57,567 nucleotides of DNA, taken from the NCBI GenBank assembly GCA_007693435.1, contig REDO01000068.1, positions 1-57,567 on the forward strand, in the 5' to 3' direction. Below the pieces are notes generated by a model that was not told the origin of the DNA, did no database searches, and saw only the letters and a list, made by a program, of their open reading frames with translations. The position numbers were made by a program, and so were the translations under genes. Of this stretch, positions 16,155 to 25,267 are shown piece after piece. Position 1 is the first letter of the stretch. Each line of letters starts with the position of its first letter. The stretch comes from Salinarimonadaceae bacterium. GTDB taxonomy: Bacteria; Pseudomonadota; Alphaproteobacteria; Rhizobiales; Beijerinckiaceae.

Positions 16155-18719
16155 TCAGGCCGCTTCGGCGAATTGCTCGAGCACGCCGCGCGCTTCCTCG
16201 AAACGCGCGGTCAGCTCGCGCGCGTGCCGCACGCCGTGCAGACGCATGTCCTCGGCGCCGATCTCGCGCAAGGCGAGGCACATCTCGAAGATCGCGACCG
16301 CGCCGACATTCGCCGCGCTGCTGCGCAGTGCGTGGACAAGATCCCGGAACGCCTCGTCGTCGTCACGCGCGACCGCCTCTTCCAGTTCGCGCAGGATCGT
16401 CTTCGCGTCGCTCAGGAACGCGCGGGCCACCTCCGCCCGGAAGCCGGCGCCGCCGAGTTGCTCGAGGCGCGACAGAGTTTCGTCGTCCACGGCCTGGCGT
16501 GGCGCGGACGCACGCTCGTGCTCGCGCTCGGCCCCGTCGAATTCCGGCGCCGCCGCGACTTCAGGCAGATCGCGGCCGCTGGCCACGAGCACTTCCCTGA
16601 CGACGGCGAAGAGCCTCGCGGGGAGGATCGGCTTGCCCACGCAGGCGGCCATGCCCGAATCGAGACAGGCCGCCCGCCCCTCGGGCGTCACGTCCGCCGT
16701 GAGCGCGATCACTGGCGCGCGCTCGGCTTCGGGAACGGCCTCGCAATAGGCGCGGGTCGCCTCGACGCCGTTCATCTCCGGCATATTGACGTCCATCAGG
16801 ACCACATCGAAACGCTCGGCGAGGAGCCGTTCGAGCGCGGCGCGGCCGTGATCGACAATAACGGGCTCATGACCCGCCCGCTCGAGAATCTTGGCGATGA
16901 CCTTCTGGTTGGTGAGATTGTCCTCGGCCACGAGCACCCGCAACGGCGGCAGGGACGGAGCCGCCGAACGGCCTTGCGCATCCTCGCCGTCCGTGCTGCG
17001 CAGATAGGGCGTCGCCGCAACGCGCAAGGCGCCTGCGAGCGCCGCGCCCTCCGGATAACGGGCGATCGTCGTCGCGAAGCCGAGGCGGGCCTCGATCGAA
17101 GCCTCCTCCGGCTCCGGCGTCATCAGGATCGCAGCGTGGTCGCGAAGCCCTTCGCCGGCGGCGCAGGCTGCGGCGATCTCCTCCGGCGCGAGCCCGCAAT
17201 GTTCGACGTCGATGATCAGCGCGGGCGCCGGCCTGTCTCCGGCGACGTCGCGAGCCGCGATCTCCGCCGCCTCGCCGGGGCTGCCCACGAGCCTCGCCGC
17301 GACGCCGTGCTCGAGGAAATGCGCCGCGAGCGCGGGCGCATCGGCGGCGCGGGTCAAAAGCAGCGGCGCCGGTATCTGCGCGAAGGCTTTGGCGGTCTCG
17401 TCTTCGGCGGCGGAGGGCGCCGCCGGATCGACGACGAACTCGAACCAGAACACGCTGCCCGCGCCCGGCTCGCTGTCGACGCCGATCTCGCCGCCGTTGA
17501 GCAGGACGAGCTGCTTGACGATCGCGAGGCCCAGCCCCGTGCCGCCGAAGCTGTCGATGATCGTTTCGTCGGCCTGGGTGAAGCTCTCGAATATGCGCTC
17601 GCGGGCGGCGGGCGCGATGCCGATGCCAGTGTCCGTCACGGCGAAACGCAGGCGGATTCGCGACTGCGCGTCCTCGACGACCCGCAGGTCGACATGCACG
17701 TAGCCCTCGCGGGTGAATTTCACCGCATTGCCCGCCAGATTGACGAGGATCTCCTGCAGATGGCGGCGGGGGCCCTTCACGCGGGCGGGGGTGGCGGGGT
17801 CGATATGGTAGCCGGCGTGGAGCCCCTTGGCCCCGGCCTGGGCGGTCACCATCAGCACGCTTTCGCGCACCAGCGCATGGAGGTCGAAGGCGGCGATCTC
17901 CGTCGGCATCTTGCCGGCCTCGAGCCTCGAGAAGTCGAGGATGTCGTTGATGTGGTCAAGCAGCGTGGAGCCCGCCGTCTGGATCGTCTCGGCCATTCCG
18001 CGCTGATTGGAATCGAGCGGCGTGTCCTTGAGCAGGTCGCTCAGCCCGATGATCGCGTTGAGAGGGGTGCGCAGCTCGTGACTGACGCTCGCCAGGAACA
18101 GGCTCTTCTGCCGGTTCGCCTCCTCGGCTTCCTGCTTCGCCCGCGAGAGCTTGCGGATCAATGTCGAGGCGTAGGCTGGGATGAGGACGAGCCCGACGAG
18201 CAGCCCGATCCAGAGGGGCGGATGCTCGCTCCAGTAACTGTCGGTCAGCGACACGATGGTGAAGCCCGTCACCGACACCGCGACCGCGCCGAAGAGATAG
18301 GGAATGCCGAAGCGGAAGCCGTTCCCGAAGATCACCCAGAGATAGATCGGATAAAGGATCGCTGTGACCTCGCCGCCCAGATACAGGACGTAGGACAGCG
18401 TCCCGAGATCGACGATCATCGCCGCCACCCGGCGTATCGGCGAGGAGCCCGGGCGCCAGATGATATGCGCGAGGAAACCGAGCCCGCCGAGCAGGTAGAG
18501 CGACGAGATGACGAGAGGCTGCGCCGCGCCCTCCCGGCTCCACCAGGCCGAGAGCGCGAGATAGCCGAAGATGAGCGCGCCGAAGACGATGCGGTTGAGC
18601 ACCATCTCGTGCTCGCTGTCGGGCCGATTGGCGAAGGGCCGCCGGCGCGCCTTCGTCGCCGGCTTGCCCGCCGGCTTCGCTAGATCCGGCGTCTCCCGCC
18701 TGGTCGTGATCGCAGACAT
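16155..18719 (-). CDS. rpfC: RpfC-type hybrid sensor histidine kinase
   Basis: Probable receptor kinase for the DSF signal. The 854 residues run in RpfC order: cytoplasmic N-tail with RPDSEHEMVLNRI (32-44), about five or six membrane helices (44-187), HisKA with phospho-acceptor His214 (SHELRTP), HATPase (NLAGNAVKF, DTGIGI, GGTGLGLAI), a receiver with Asp643 (LMDVNMP), and a C-terminal HPt with His796 (HALRSSAANVG). The DSEH motif before the first helix matches the corresponding part of Xanthomonas RpfC, where the N-tail contributes to DSF sensing. Residues about 450-580 look like a degenerate receiver. GGGGGAGAACGGGCG precedes the ATG, and it starts 23 nt after the GGDEF-EAL gene, so both form an operon. 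Confidence 0.92.
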   Translation of the reverse strand: MSAITTRRETPDLAKPAGKPATKARRRPFANRPDSEHEMVLNRIVFGALIFGYLALSAWWSREGAAQPLVISSLYLLGGLGFLAHIIWRPGSSPIRRVAAMIVDLGTLSYVLYLGGEVTAILYPIYLWVIFGNGFRFGIPYLFGAVAVSVTGFTIVSLTDSYWSEHPPLWIGLLVGLVLIPAYASTLIRKLSRAKQEAEEANRQKSLFLASVSHELRTPLNAIIGLSDLLKDTPLDSNQRGMAETIQTAGSTLLDHINDILDFSRLEAGKMPTEIAAFDLHALVRESVLMVTAQAGAKGLHAGYHIDPATPARVKGPRRHLQEILVNLAGNAVKFTREGYVHVDLRVVEDAQSRIRLRFAVTDTGIGIAPAARERIFESFTQADETIIDSFGGTGLGLAIVKQLVLLNGGEIGVDSEPGAGSVFWFEFVVDPAAPSAAEDETAKAFAQIPAPLLLTRAADAPALAAHFLEHGVAARLVGSPGEAAEIAARDVAGDRPAPALIIDVEHCGLAPEEIAAACAAGEGLRDHAAILMTPEPEEASIEARLGFATTIARYPEGAALAGALRVAATPYLRSTDGEDAQGRSAAPSLPPLRVLVAEDNLTNQKVIAKILERAGHEPVIVDHGRAALERLLAERFDVVLMDVNMPEMNGVEATRAYCEAVPEAERAPVIALTADVTPEGRAACLDSGMAACVGKPILPARLFAVVREVLVASGRDLPEVAAAPEFDGAEREHERASAPRQAVDDETLSRLEQLGGAGFRAEVARAFLSDAKTILRELEEAVARDDDEAFRDLVHALRSSAANVGAVAIFEMCLALREIGAEDMRLHGVRHARELTARFEEARGVLEQFAEAA

Positions 18720-18742
18720 CGCCCGTTCTCCCCCGAACGCCC

Positions 18743-20896
18743 TCAGGCCGAACGCGCTATCGCGGCGTCGGCGCGCGCGAGCGCGATGAAATCCTCAGCC
18801 GGAACGGGCTTGGCGAAGAGGAAACCCTGCGCCTCCTCGCACCCTTCCGCCCGCAGCATCTCGACCTGTTCGAGGCTGTCCACGCCCTCGGCGATCACGT
18901 CGATGCCGAGGCTGTGGCCCAGATTGATGATGGCGCGCACGATCGCCGCGTCGTTGGGGTCAGTGGCGATGTTGCGCACGAAGCTCTGGTCGATCTTGAT
19001 CCGGTCGACCGGGAATTTCTTGACATAGGCGAGCGAGGAATAGCCCGTGCCGAAATCGTCGATCGAGACGCTCACCCCGAGGCGACGCAGCTCGCGCAAC
19101 TCCGCCGTCACCTCCTCGACGTCGTGCATGAGGATCGTCTCGGTCAGCTCGAGCTCCAGCGACCGCGGCTCGAGCCCCGTGCGACGCAGGATGTCGCCGA
19201 CGAGCTGGGCCATGTTGCGATTGCGGAACTGGATCGGCGAGAGATTGACCGCGATGCGCAGTTCCGGCAGCCCCTGCGCCCGCCACGATTGCGCCTCGCG
19301 GCAGGCTTCCTCGATCACCCATTCGTTGATCGGAATGATGAGCCCCGTCTCCTCCGCGAAGGGCAGGAAGTCGAGAGGGCGCACGAGGCCGCGCGTGGGA
19401 TGGCGCCAGCGGATCAGCGCCTCGGCGCCGATGATGCGGTTGGAGCGCAGATCGATCTGCGGCTGGTAGAACAGCTCGAACTCGCGGTTCATCAGCGCGC
19501 GCCGCAATTCGCCCTCAAGGGTGAAGTCGCCGCGCGCGACGGAGATCATCTGCTGGTCGAAGGCGCGGTAGACGTTCCGTCCCTCGGCCTTGGCGCGATA
19601 CATCGCGATGTCGACCTTCTTGAGCAGGTTGTCGACGTCGTCGCCGTCATTCGGGTGAATGACGACGCCGATGCTGGCGCCGATCACGACGTCCTGCCCG
19701 GAGATCGAGAAGGGCTCCTGCATCGCTTCGACGATCCGCTCGGCCATGTCGAAGGCGCTCTGGGCGCAGGGGATGTCGGCCAGCAGAACCGCGAACTCGT
19801 CGCCGCCGAGACGGGCAAGAGTGTCGTCCTCGCCGACGGTCACCGAGAGGCGTTCTCCGACGGCCTGGATCAGTTCGTCGCCGGCATGGTGGCCCAGCGC
19901 GTCGTTGACGTTCTTGAAGCGGTCCAGATCGAGCATCAGGAGCCCGAATATCCGGTCTCCGCGCCGCGCGCGCACGATCTCGCGGCGCAGCCTGTCCTGA
20001 AGCAATGTGCGGTTGGGGAGCCCCGTGAGCGCATCGTGATGGGCGAGATGCACGAGATGGCGCTCGGCCTTCTTGCGGTCAGTGATGTCCAGAGAACTCG
20101 TCAGCACCGCGATGATGGCGCCCGAGCTGTCCCTGAGCGGCGACTTCGTCGTGAGCCAGACGGCGCTTTCGGCGCCTTCGCTCGTCGCATCCTCATCTTC
20201 CTCGAAGGTCGGAAGCGCGCATCCGGAACGGAAGACCATCTGGTCGAGGGCGATGCTGCGCCCGCCCATTTCCTCGCCGATCAGCTCGACGGCGCTGCGG
20301 CCGATCGCAGCGTTGGCGTCAACTCCGATCCGCGTGGCGGCATGGCTGTTGAGAAACACGCAACGCCCATCCCGATCATAGGCCGAGATCGCGGCCGGGA
20401 CGGTGTCGATGACCTGGGCCATCCGCTCGCGGCTGTCTCGCATGAGCTGCTGGCGCGAACGCTCGCTGTCCTCGAGCTCGCGCTCCAGGGTGTTGGCTCG
20501 GCTCTTGATGATGAGCGACTGCATACGCATACGCAAAAGATTGCGCGCGCGCGTCACGAATTCGGCATGATCGACGGGGCTGAGGAGGAAATCGGTCGCG
20601 CCGGCCTCGAGCACTGCGAGGCGAAAGCTGCGCTCCTCATAGACCGTGATCGCGATTACCGGAACGTCTTCGCAGCCGTCGAGCTCCCGGAAGCGGCGAA
20701 TGAACTCCGCCCCGTTCATCCCGGGCATCTTGTAGTCGGTGACGACGAGATCCGGAATCGGGTGGCTGATGGACGCCAACGCTTCCGCCGGGTCGCCGAA
20801 CGCCTGCACGCGGACGTCGTCGGCGATCGACGACGCGAGCTTCGCGAAGATGTTGCGGTTCGTCACCCGGTCGTCGAGGATCATCACGAAGGGCAT
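18743..20896 (-). CDS. response regulator with REC-PAS-GGDEF-EAL output
   Basis: A two-component output protein that would make and/or degrade cyclic di-GMP under phosphorylation control. The 717 residues contain a receiver (phospho-acceptor Asp54 in VTDYKMP), a coiled linker, a PAS domain (about 158-275), GGDEF with an intact motif at 364-368, and EAL with EAL at 492-494 and DDFGTG at 613-618. Both active sites look intact. The inhibitory I-site Arg is missing (Gly-Glu-Asp-Asp where RxxD is expected), so product inhibition is unlikely. It is the first gene of the operon with the RpfC-type kinase, in the position of rpfG in Xanthomonas, but RpfG has an HD-GYP phosphodiesterase domain. The ATG lacks a strong ribosome site; a second ATG four codons in is possible. 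Confidence 0.94.
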   Translation of the reverse strand: MPFVMILDDRVTNRNIFAKLASSIADDVRVQAFGDPAEALASISHPIPDLVVTDYKMPGMNGAEFIRRFRELDGCEDVPVIAITVYEERSFRLAVLEAGATDFLLSPVDHAEFVTRARNLLRMRMQSLIIKSRANTLERELEDSERSRQQLMRDSRERMAQVIDTVPAAISAYDRDGRCVFLNSHAATRIGVDANAAIGRSAVELIGEEMGGRSIALDQMVFRSGCALPTFEEDEDATSEGAESAVWLTTKSPLRDSSGAIIAVLTSSLDITDRKKAERHLVHLAHHDALTGLPNRTLLQDRLRREIVRARRGDRIFGLLMLDLDRFKNVNDALGHHAGDELIQAVGERLSVTVGEDDTLARLGGDEFAVLLADIPCAQSAFDMAERIVEAMQEPFSISGQDVVIGASIGVVIHPNDGDDVDNLLKKVDIAMYRAKAEGRNVYRAFDQQMISVARGDFTLEGELRRALMNREFELFYQPQIDLRSNRIIGAEALIRWRHPTRGLVRPLDFLPFAEETGLIIPINEWVIEEACREAQSWRAQGLPELRIAVNLSPIQFRNRNMAQLVGDILRRTGLEPRSLELELTETILMHDVEEVTAELRELRRLGVSVSIDDFGTGYSSLAYVKKFPVDRIKIDQSFVRNIATDPNDAAIVRAIINLGHSLGIDVIAEGVDSLEQVEMLRAEGCEEAQGFLFAKPVPAEDFIALARADAAIARSA

Positions 20897-21227
20897 GCAG
20901 CGGCAACCACACCTGATTGAAAAGCCAAACGCCTGAGACAGCGTCGCGGTCCTTCGAACATGCCCCCGAAAATCTAAACATTTTCAAAAGATTCGGGCGT
21001 TTTGCACAATTTTTGATAGCATATAATACCACCCAGCATCTCCAGCCGGGCGCCCGCGCAAGCGCCTGGCCGAGTATTGGGCGGTTCATCGATCATGCAT
21101 GACGGCGCAATCGCACCACGTGATTGCAACAAGGTCGTAGCGTCTTTCCGGCAGGCTTGTCAGGCAAGGGTTTTGCGAACGAGGGGGCGATTCCGCGCAG
21201 CTTCTCCCGGCGACGTTCAACTTTGGT
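20897..21227. other. intergenic region upstream of the REC-GGDEF-EAL/rpfC operon
   Basis: No gene is seen. The part from about 20955 to 21045 is AT-rich (AACATTTTCAAAAGATTC, TTTTTGATAGCATATAATAC), as expected of the operon promoter, which reads toward lower coordinates. A perfect palindrome TCATGCATGA lies at 21093-21102. A consensus TATAAT at 21022-21027 is on the plus strand, where no gene follows, so I do not call it. The 3' end of the neighbouring PAS-GGDEF gene closes the region, so read-through from that gene is possible. Confidence 0.6.
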
Positions 21228-22670
21228 TCACCTTGTTGGAAGAGAAACTGGCGCAGAAGCGTCGATCAACGGCTCGGGCTGGCAGGCGACGACGCAATCG
21301 CGTCCGCCGCGTTTCGCCCGATACAGCGCCTCATCCGCCTCGCGCACGAGGGCGCGCGGATCCGCGCTTCCGTCGAACTCCTTGACGCCGAAGCTGGCGG
21401 TCAGCCGCAGGATGGCTCCATTGGCCGATACCGGGGTGGCGGCGACAAGGCCGCGCAGCCGCTCGGCCGTCACGACGGCTGCGGCGAGATCGGTCCTGGG
21501 CAGGATCAGCATGAATTCCTCTCCCCCGGTGCGGGCGACGAAGTCCACTTCGCGGCGGGTGGCGTCGGTGAAGAGCGCGGCGATCGCAATCAGCGCCTCG
21601 TCGCCGGCCGCGTGGCCATGAGCGTCGTTGATCGCCTTGAAGCGATCGAGATCGGCCGCGACGATGGAGAAAGGGGTATCGTCACGATGAGCGCGCCTCG
21701 TCTCCCGGCGAAGGGCGCGGATGAAGGCGCGCCGATTGGCGAGGCCCGTCAGATCGTCCGTGAGCGAGAGCTGGCGCAGTTCCTCCTCCAGCGCGCGTCG
21801 CAGCTCGACCTCGCGCGCAAGCGCGCGTCGGGCCTTTTCCGCCTCGATCAGTGCGTTTTTCAGATCGGTGACGTCGGCGAACGAGACGACGACGCCGTCT
21901 GCGAGCGGGGCCAGCGTGACGCGCAGCCAGGCGTCGACGCCCCCATGCGTCACATCGAGCTCGAAGCGGTCGAACACGCGCTCTTCGACGACGCGGCGAC
22001 AGCGGGGCCACAACTTACGGGCCATGGAATCGGGGAAAACGGCGGAGAACCGTGCATCGCGCATGCTCGAAGGCGTGGAGCCGACATACTCGGCCGCTTT
22101 CGCGTTCGCGGCGACGATTTCGGCGTCCATCGGCGCGCCCGTCTCGCCCCGCGTCGCGCGCAGGACGATCATCCCGTCCTGGGAGGCCTCGAACACGGCG
22201 CGCAGGAGGTCGTCGCGCCCGCCTCCCGGACGCACGAAACTCACGACCCGCTCTTCGCCGGCGTGATTCCGGCACGGCAACATGAGCCGTTCCCAGAACC
22301 GAAGGCGCACGGGCGCCAGCGAGCGATCGACCGCGAGGATCGGGCGGCGCTCGCGCAGCAATCGCCCGATCGCGGCCTCGTAGGATTTCCGCAGCGCCTC
22401 CTCCAGTGCGTCTACACCGAGACCGGTCATGTCGGATCCTGTCGCGGCGGCGATAGCCGAGCCGAAACGCACATAGCGCCAGCCGCCGTCGTCCTTCGGG
22501 GCCAGCACCTCGATCGAATGCGTCAGAAACGGATCGGCGGCCTCCAGCAGCGCCTCGACGGATGCGCGCCCGTCCTGCTCGACGAGCCCTCGAAAAAGCG
22601 TGAGCAGACGGGCGGGTTCACGGCCCGACGCGTGGTACTCCAGCCCAGTCGTGAATATGTCGATCTGCAT
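21228..22670 (-). CDS. PAS-GGDEF diguanylate cyclase
   Basis: Makes c-di-GMP from two GTP. The 480-residue soluble protein has an N-terminal PAS-like region (about 25-150), a second PAS (about 153-272, LLRAVFEASQDGMIVLR to VSFADVTD), a short coiled coil, and a GGDEF domain with GGEEF at 382-386. The inhibitory I-site RxxD is present at 373-376, so unlike the neighbouring GGDEF-EAL protein this one should be product-inhibited. It has no membrane segment. It lies upstream of, and in the same direction as, the REC-GGDEF-EAL/rpfC operon, separated by 331 bp, so it may be an accessory part of that system or an independent gene. Confidence 0.92.
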   Translation of the reverse strand: MQIDIFTTGLEYHASGREPARLLTLFRGLVEQDGRASVEALLEAADPFLTHSIEVLAPKDDGGWRYVRFGSAIAAATGSDMTGLGVDALEEALRKSYEAAIGRLLRERRPILAVDRSLAPVRLRFWERLMLPCRNHAGEERVVSFVRPGGGRDDLLRAVFEASQDGMIVLRATRGETGAPMDAEIVAANAKAAEYVGSTPSSMRDARFSAVFPDSMARKLWPRCRRVVEERVFDRFELDVTHGGVDAWLRVTLAPLADGVVVSFADVTDLKNALIEAEKARRALAREVELRRALEEELRQLSLTDDLTGLANRRAFIRALRRETRRAHRDDTPFSIVAADLDRFKAINDAHGHAAGDEALIAIAALFTDATRREVDFVARTGGEEFMLILPRTDLAAAVVTAERLRGLVAATPVSANGAILRLTASFGVKEFDGSADPRALVREADEALYRAKRGGRDCVVACQPEPLIDASAPVSLPTR

Positions 22671-22835
22671 GAACCGAATCGCCGCCTCGTCGCGCCAGGA
22701 GTGGGCATGAACCTAGGAACGCCCCCTGTCCCGGGCTTTAAGCAATTTGGTCGTATTTTAGCGTTGCGGCGATTTCGGAGGTTGCGGCGGCACACCTCTT
22801 GCCGCGACGACGCATGAAAGAAGGGGCGTCCCGAA

Positions 22836-23195
22836 ATGAACCGTAGCTCTGCCGGCAAACTGCGCCGCATGACGGGATGCGTTGTCCCGTTCTGGATCAT
22901 CGCGATGACGCTTGCGGCTCAAGCGGACGGATTCCCGATGGACGACGCACCACCGATGCTTCACTGCGGGACACCGCCGTCGAGCCGGGCGGAGGTCGTT
23001 TCGGGGCCGCTTCTGGGTCTCGACGCATCGGGACATCGCGTCGTACGTCGAAATTCGACATTTCCGCGTTATCCATGCGCCGACATCCCTGGGCGATCCG
23101 CGAGAGGCGTCGACGCGATCGAGGTCCATATCGACGTGAACCCCTTCGAAGCCGGTCCGGTCAAACGCAGGCAGCCGCCCCGCCGACCGCGCTGA
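22836..23195 (+). CDS. hypothetical small exported protein (doubtful)
   Basis: A 119-residue frame with a basic start and a hydrophobic segment (CVVPFWIIAMTLAAQADGF) that resembles a signal peptide, preceded by a GAAAGAAGGGG stretch. I recognise no domain; the C-terminal half is Arg/Pro-rich, and a longer overlapping frame exists. It occupies most of the 22671-23200 gap between the PAS-GGDEF gene and the LysR gene. The rest of the gap (22671-22835) is moderately AT-rich near 22740 and may hold the promoter of the cyclase gene. Treat as tentative. Confidence 0.3.
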   Translation: MNRSSAGKLRRMTGCVVPFWIIAMTLAAQADGFPMDDAPPMLHCGTPPSSRAEVVSGPLLGLDASGHRVVRRNSTFPRYPCADIPGRSARGVDAIEVHIDVNPFEAGPVKRRQPPRRPR

Positions 23196-23200
23196 CGGTC

Positions 23201-24109
23201 TCAGGGTCTGTCGTCGGGCAGAAAGCTCTGGCGCGCGGATTTCACCTCACGGACGAGGAAATCCATCGTCGCCCGAATGCGGGCGATGTCCTTGAGATCG
23301 GCATGGACGATCAGCCAGTAGGAGCGCGTGAAGGTCGCCCTTTCGGGAAGGATCTGCACGAGATTCGGCTCGGTCGCCGCAATGTAATAGGGCAGAATGC
23401 ACACGCCGGCGCCGGCGAGCGCGGCCTGCATCTGCGCGACGAGGGACGAGCTTTGCAATTTGGCGCGGATGCCCTTCGAAATCTCGTCCAGGTAGTCGAG
23501 CTCGGGCGTGAAGATCAGGTCGTCGATATAGCCGATGAAGGTGTGCTCGAGCATGTCCTCGGGCTCTTCGATCCGCTTGTGCGTGTCGATATATTCCTGC
23601 GTGGCGAAGACGCCGAGTTTGTAGTCGGTGAGGCGGCGCGCGACGATCTTGCCTTCCTTGGGCGGCGCCAGGGAGATCGCGATGTCGGCCTCGCGCTTGG
23701 AGAGTGAAAGCAGGCGCGGCATGGCGACGATCTGCATTTCCAGATCGGGATATTGCTGGCCCAGGCTGGCCGTGCGCGGCGCGAGGAACATCGTTCCGAA
23801 ACCGTCGGGCGCGCCGATGCGCACGGTGCCGGACAAGGCCAGGTCGGCGCCGCCGATCTCGCTCGACACCGCCAGCGCTTGGGTCTCGATCGCCTCGGCC
23901 TTGGAGAGCAGCCGCTCGCCGTGCTCCGTGAGGGCGTATCCCTGAGGCCGGCGCTCGAACAGCTTGGCCTTGAGCGCGTCTTCGAGAGCCGTGATGCGGC
24001 GCGACACCGTCGCATGGTCCGCGCCCAGTCGACGGGCGGCGACGGTCAATCGACCGACACGCGCGACGGCCAGGAAAAAACGCAAGTCATCCCAGTCGAA
24101 ACGGCTCAT
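23201..24109 (-). CDS. LysR-family transcriptional regulator
   Basis: A DNA-binding regulator. The 302-residue protein has the N-terminal winged helix-turn-helix (about 4-63; WDDLRFFLAVARVGRLTVAARRLG, DHATVSRRI) and the LysR substrate-binding fold beginning LSGTVRIGAPDGFG, with the effector unknown. The ATG at 24109 is chosen because GGAG lies 8 nt upstream and the HTH begins directly; a longer in-frame start would add an unrelated 17 residues. It does not lie next to an obvious divergent target: the nearest gene upstream is pgeF, about 390 bp away on the other strand, which could be its partner but is usually constitutive. Confidence 0.93.
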   Translation of the reverse strand: MSRFDWDDLRFFLAVARVGRLTVAARRLGADHATVSRRITALEDALKAKLFERRPQGYALTEHGERLLSKAEAIETQALAVSSEIGGADLALSGTVRIGAPDGFGTMFLAPRTASLGQQYPDLEMQIVAMPRLLSLSKREADIAISLAPPKEGKIVARRLTDYKLGVFATQEYIDTHKRIEEPEDMLEHTFIGYIDDLIFTPELDYLDEISKGIRAKLQSSSLVAQMQAALAGAGVCILPYYIAATEPNLVQILPERATFTRSYWLIVHADLKDIARIRATMDFLVREVKSARQSFLPDDRP

Positions 24110-24499
24110 GGCGTTCACTCCACGCGTGCGTTCTTGAAATTTCGCATCTGCGCACGTCATTGTGCGTGTTTGTGCTATATCTTTGTATACAACGCAATTA
24201 TCTTAGCATGCGCTGTGTGCAGGGGTGCATTGCATTGCATGCAGCGGCATCCGAGCCCCGGCGCCGGCTGTAGATCGATTTTGACCTGAAAAGCTCGCTT
24301 TTTCAGATGGTTGGGCGGCCCCGCATCATCGACCGGCGCCGTCCGCGGATTTCCCGCGCCATCGGATCGTATGCGAAAAAATTCCGCCTCGCGAGCCTCG
24401 ACCTGTTTTCACAGAGCAAAACCGCACGGATCGCGCGCCTCCCCGGAGGACGTGGCGGCGAGGCGCATTTTTGCCTATAGAAGCGGTCGGAGACCCGCC
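24110..24499. other. intergenic region between the LysR gene and pgeF
   Basis: No gene is seen. Positions about 24155-24220 are AT-rich and include GTATAC and a run of overlapping TGCAT repeats (24228-24240), where the LysR promoter and an autoregulatory site are likely. A short imperfect hairpin CTGAAAAGC...GCTTTTTCAG lies at 24286-24306. Its right arm has a T-run, but I see no gene upstream on the plus strand for it to terminate. Confidence 0.5.
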
Positions 24500-25267
24500 A
24501 TGCTGATCAGATCCCCGCTCCTTTCGCCCCCCAACGGCGTCTCGCACGCCTTCTTCACCCGCGAAGGCGGGCGTTCGAACGGACTCTACGCCAGCCTCAA
24601 CGGCGGGCTCGGCTCGGCTGACGAACCGGTGCGCATAATCGAGAACCGGGCCTTGATGGCCCGAACTCTGGGCGTGACCCCGAAACGCTTCCTGAGCCTG
24701 AAGCAGGTTCACTCGCAAGACGTGGTCGTCGTCGAGGAACCCTGGGACGACGGCGCGCGGCCGACCGCCGACGCGATGGTCTCCGCCCGGCCCGGCATCG
24801 CGCTCGCCATCGCGACGGCCGATTGCGCCCCCGTGCTCTTCGTCGATACGCGCGCGGGCGTGATCGGCGCGGCGCATGCCGGCTGGCGCGGTGCCCTGGC
24901 GGGTGTGCTCGACGCCACGATCGCGCGGATGGAGGGGCTGGGCGCGCGCCGGGCCGACATCGCGGCGGCGCTCGGGCCGACGATCAGCCAGCCGAACTAC
25001 GAGGTCGGGCCGGAACTCCGCGAAGCCTTCCTCGCCGGGGACGCCTCCGCCGCGCGCTACTTCGCGCCGGGCGAAGGCGACCGCCTGTTGTTCGACCTGC
25101 CCGGCTATATCGGCGCGCGACTCGCGGCGCTGGGCGTGGGCGCTTTCGAGGATGTCAGGCGCTGCACCTATGCCGAGGACGAGCGCTTCTTCAGCTATCG
25201 CCGCGCGACGCATCGCGCCGAGCCCGATTACGGCCGTCTGATCTCCTCGATCGCGCTCACTCCCTGA
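24500..25267 (+). CDS. pgeF: PgeF/YfiH-family multicopper-oxidase-like protein (purine nucleoside phosphorylase)
   Basis: The family was long called polyphenol oxidase/laccase. Members are now reported to phosphorolyse purine nucleosides (FAMIN/LACC1 type), and E. coli YfiH edits the muropeptide precursor. The 255-residue protein has the metal-site residues in KQVHSQD, ADCAPVLF and AHAGWRG, all intact, plus the C-terminal FFSYRRA. The ATG at 24500 follows GGAG at 5 nt. The frame is open further upstream, but that part is not protein-like and overlaps the AT-rich region. It is convergent with the SDR gene and their ends overlap by 11 bp. The exact in vivo role is uncertain. Confidence 0.92.
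   Translation: MLIRSPLLSPPNGVSHAFFTREGGRSNGLYASLNGGLGSADEPVRIIENRALMARTLGVTPKRFLSLKQVHSQDVVVVEEPWDDGARPTADAMVSARPGIALAIATADCAPVLFVDTRAGVIGAAHAGWRGALAGVLDATIARMEGLGARRADIAAALGPTISQPNYEVGPELREAFLAGDASAARYFAPGEGDRLLFDLPGYIGARLAALGVGAFEDVRRCTYAEDERFFSYRRATHRAEPDYGRLISSIALTP

Noticed and set aside
16173-18683. Plus-strand open frame of 836 codons antisense to the RpfC-type kinase gene
   Set aside because: It mirrors the kinase codon pattern, has no recognisable domain and no ribosome site; the minus strand encodes a full multi-domain kinase.
18743-20896. HD-GYP domain, as in RpfG, in the regulator of the rpf-type operon
   Set aside because: No HD-GYP motif is present; the output is clearly GGDEF-EAL with intact motifs.
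21022-21027. Consensus TATAAT on the plus strand
   Set aside because: No plus-strand gene follows it and there is no good -35 at the right distance; chance occurrence in an AT-rich stretch.
24286-24306. Hairpin CTGAAAAGC...GCTTTTTCAG as a terminator
   Set aside because: No gene ends upstream on the plus strand; the stem has a bulge. Kept only as a note in the intergenic entry.
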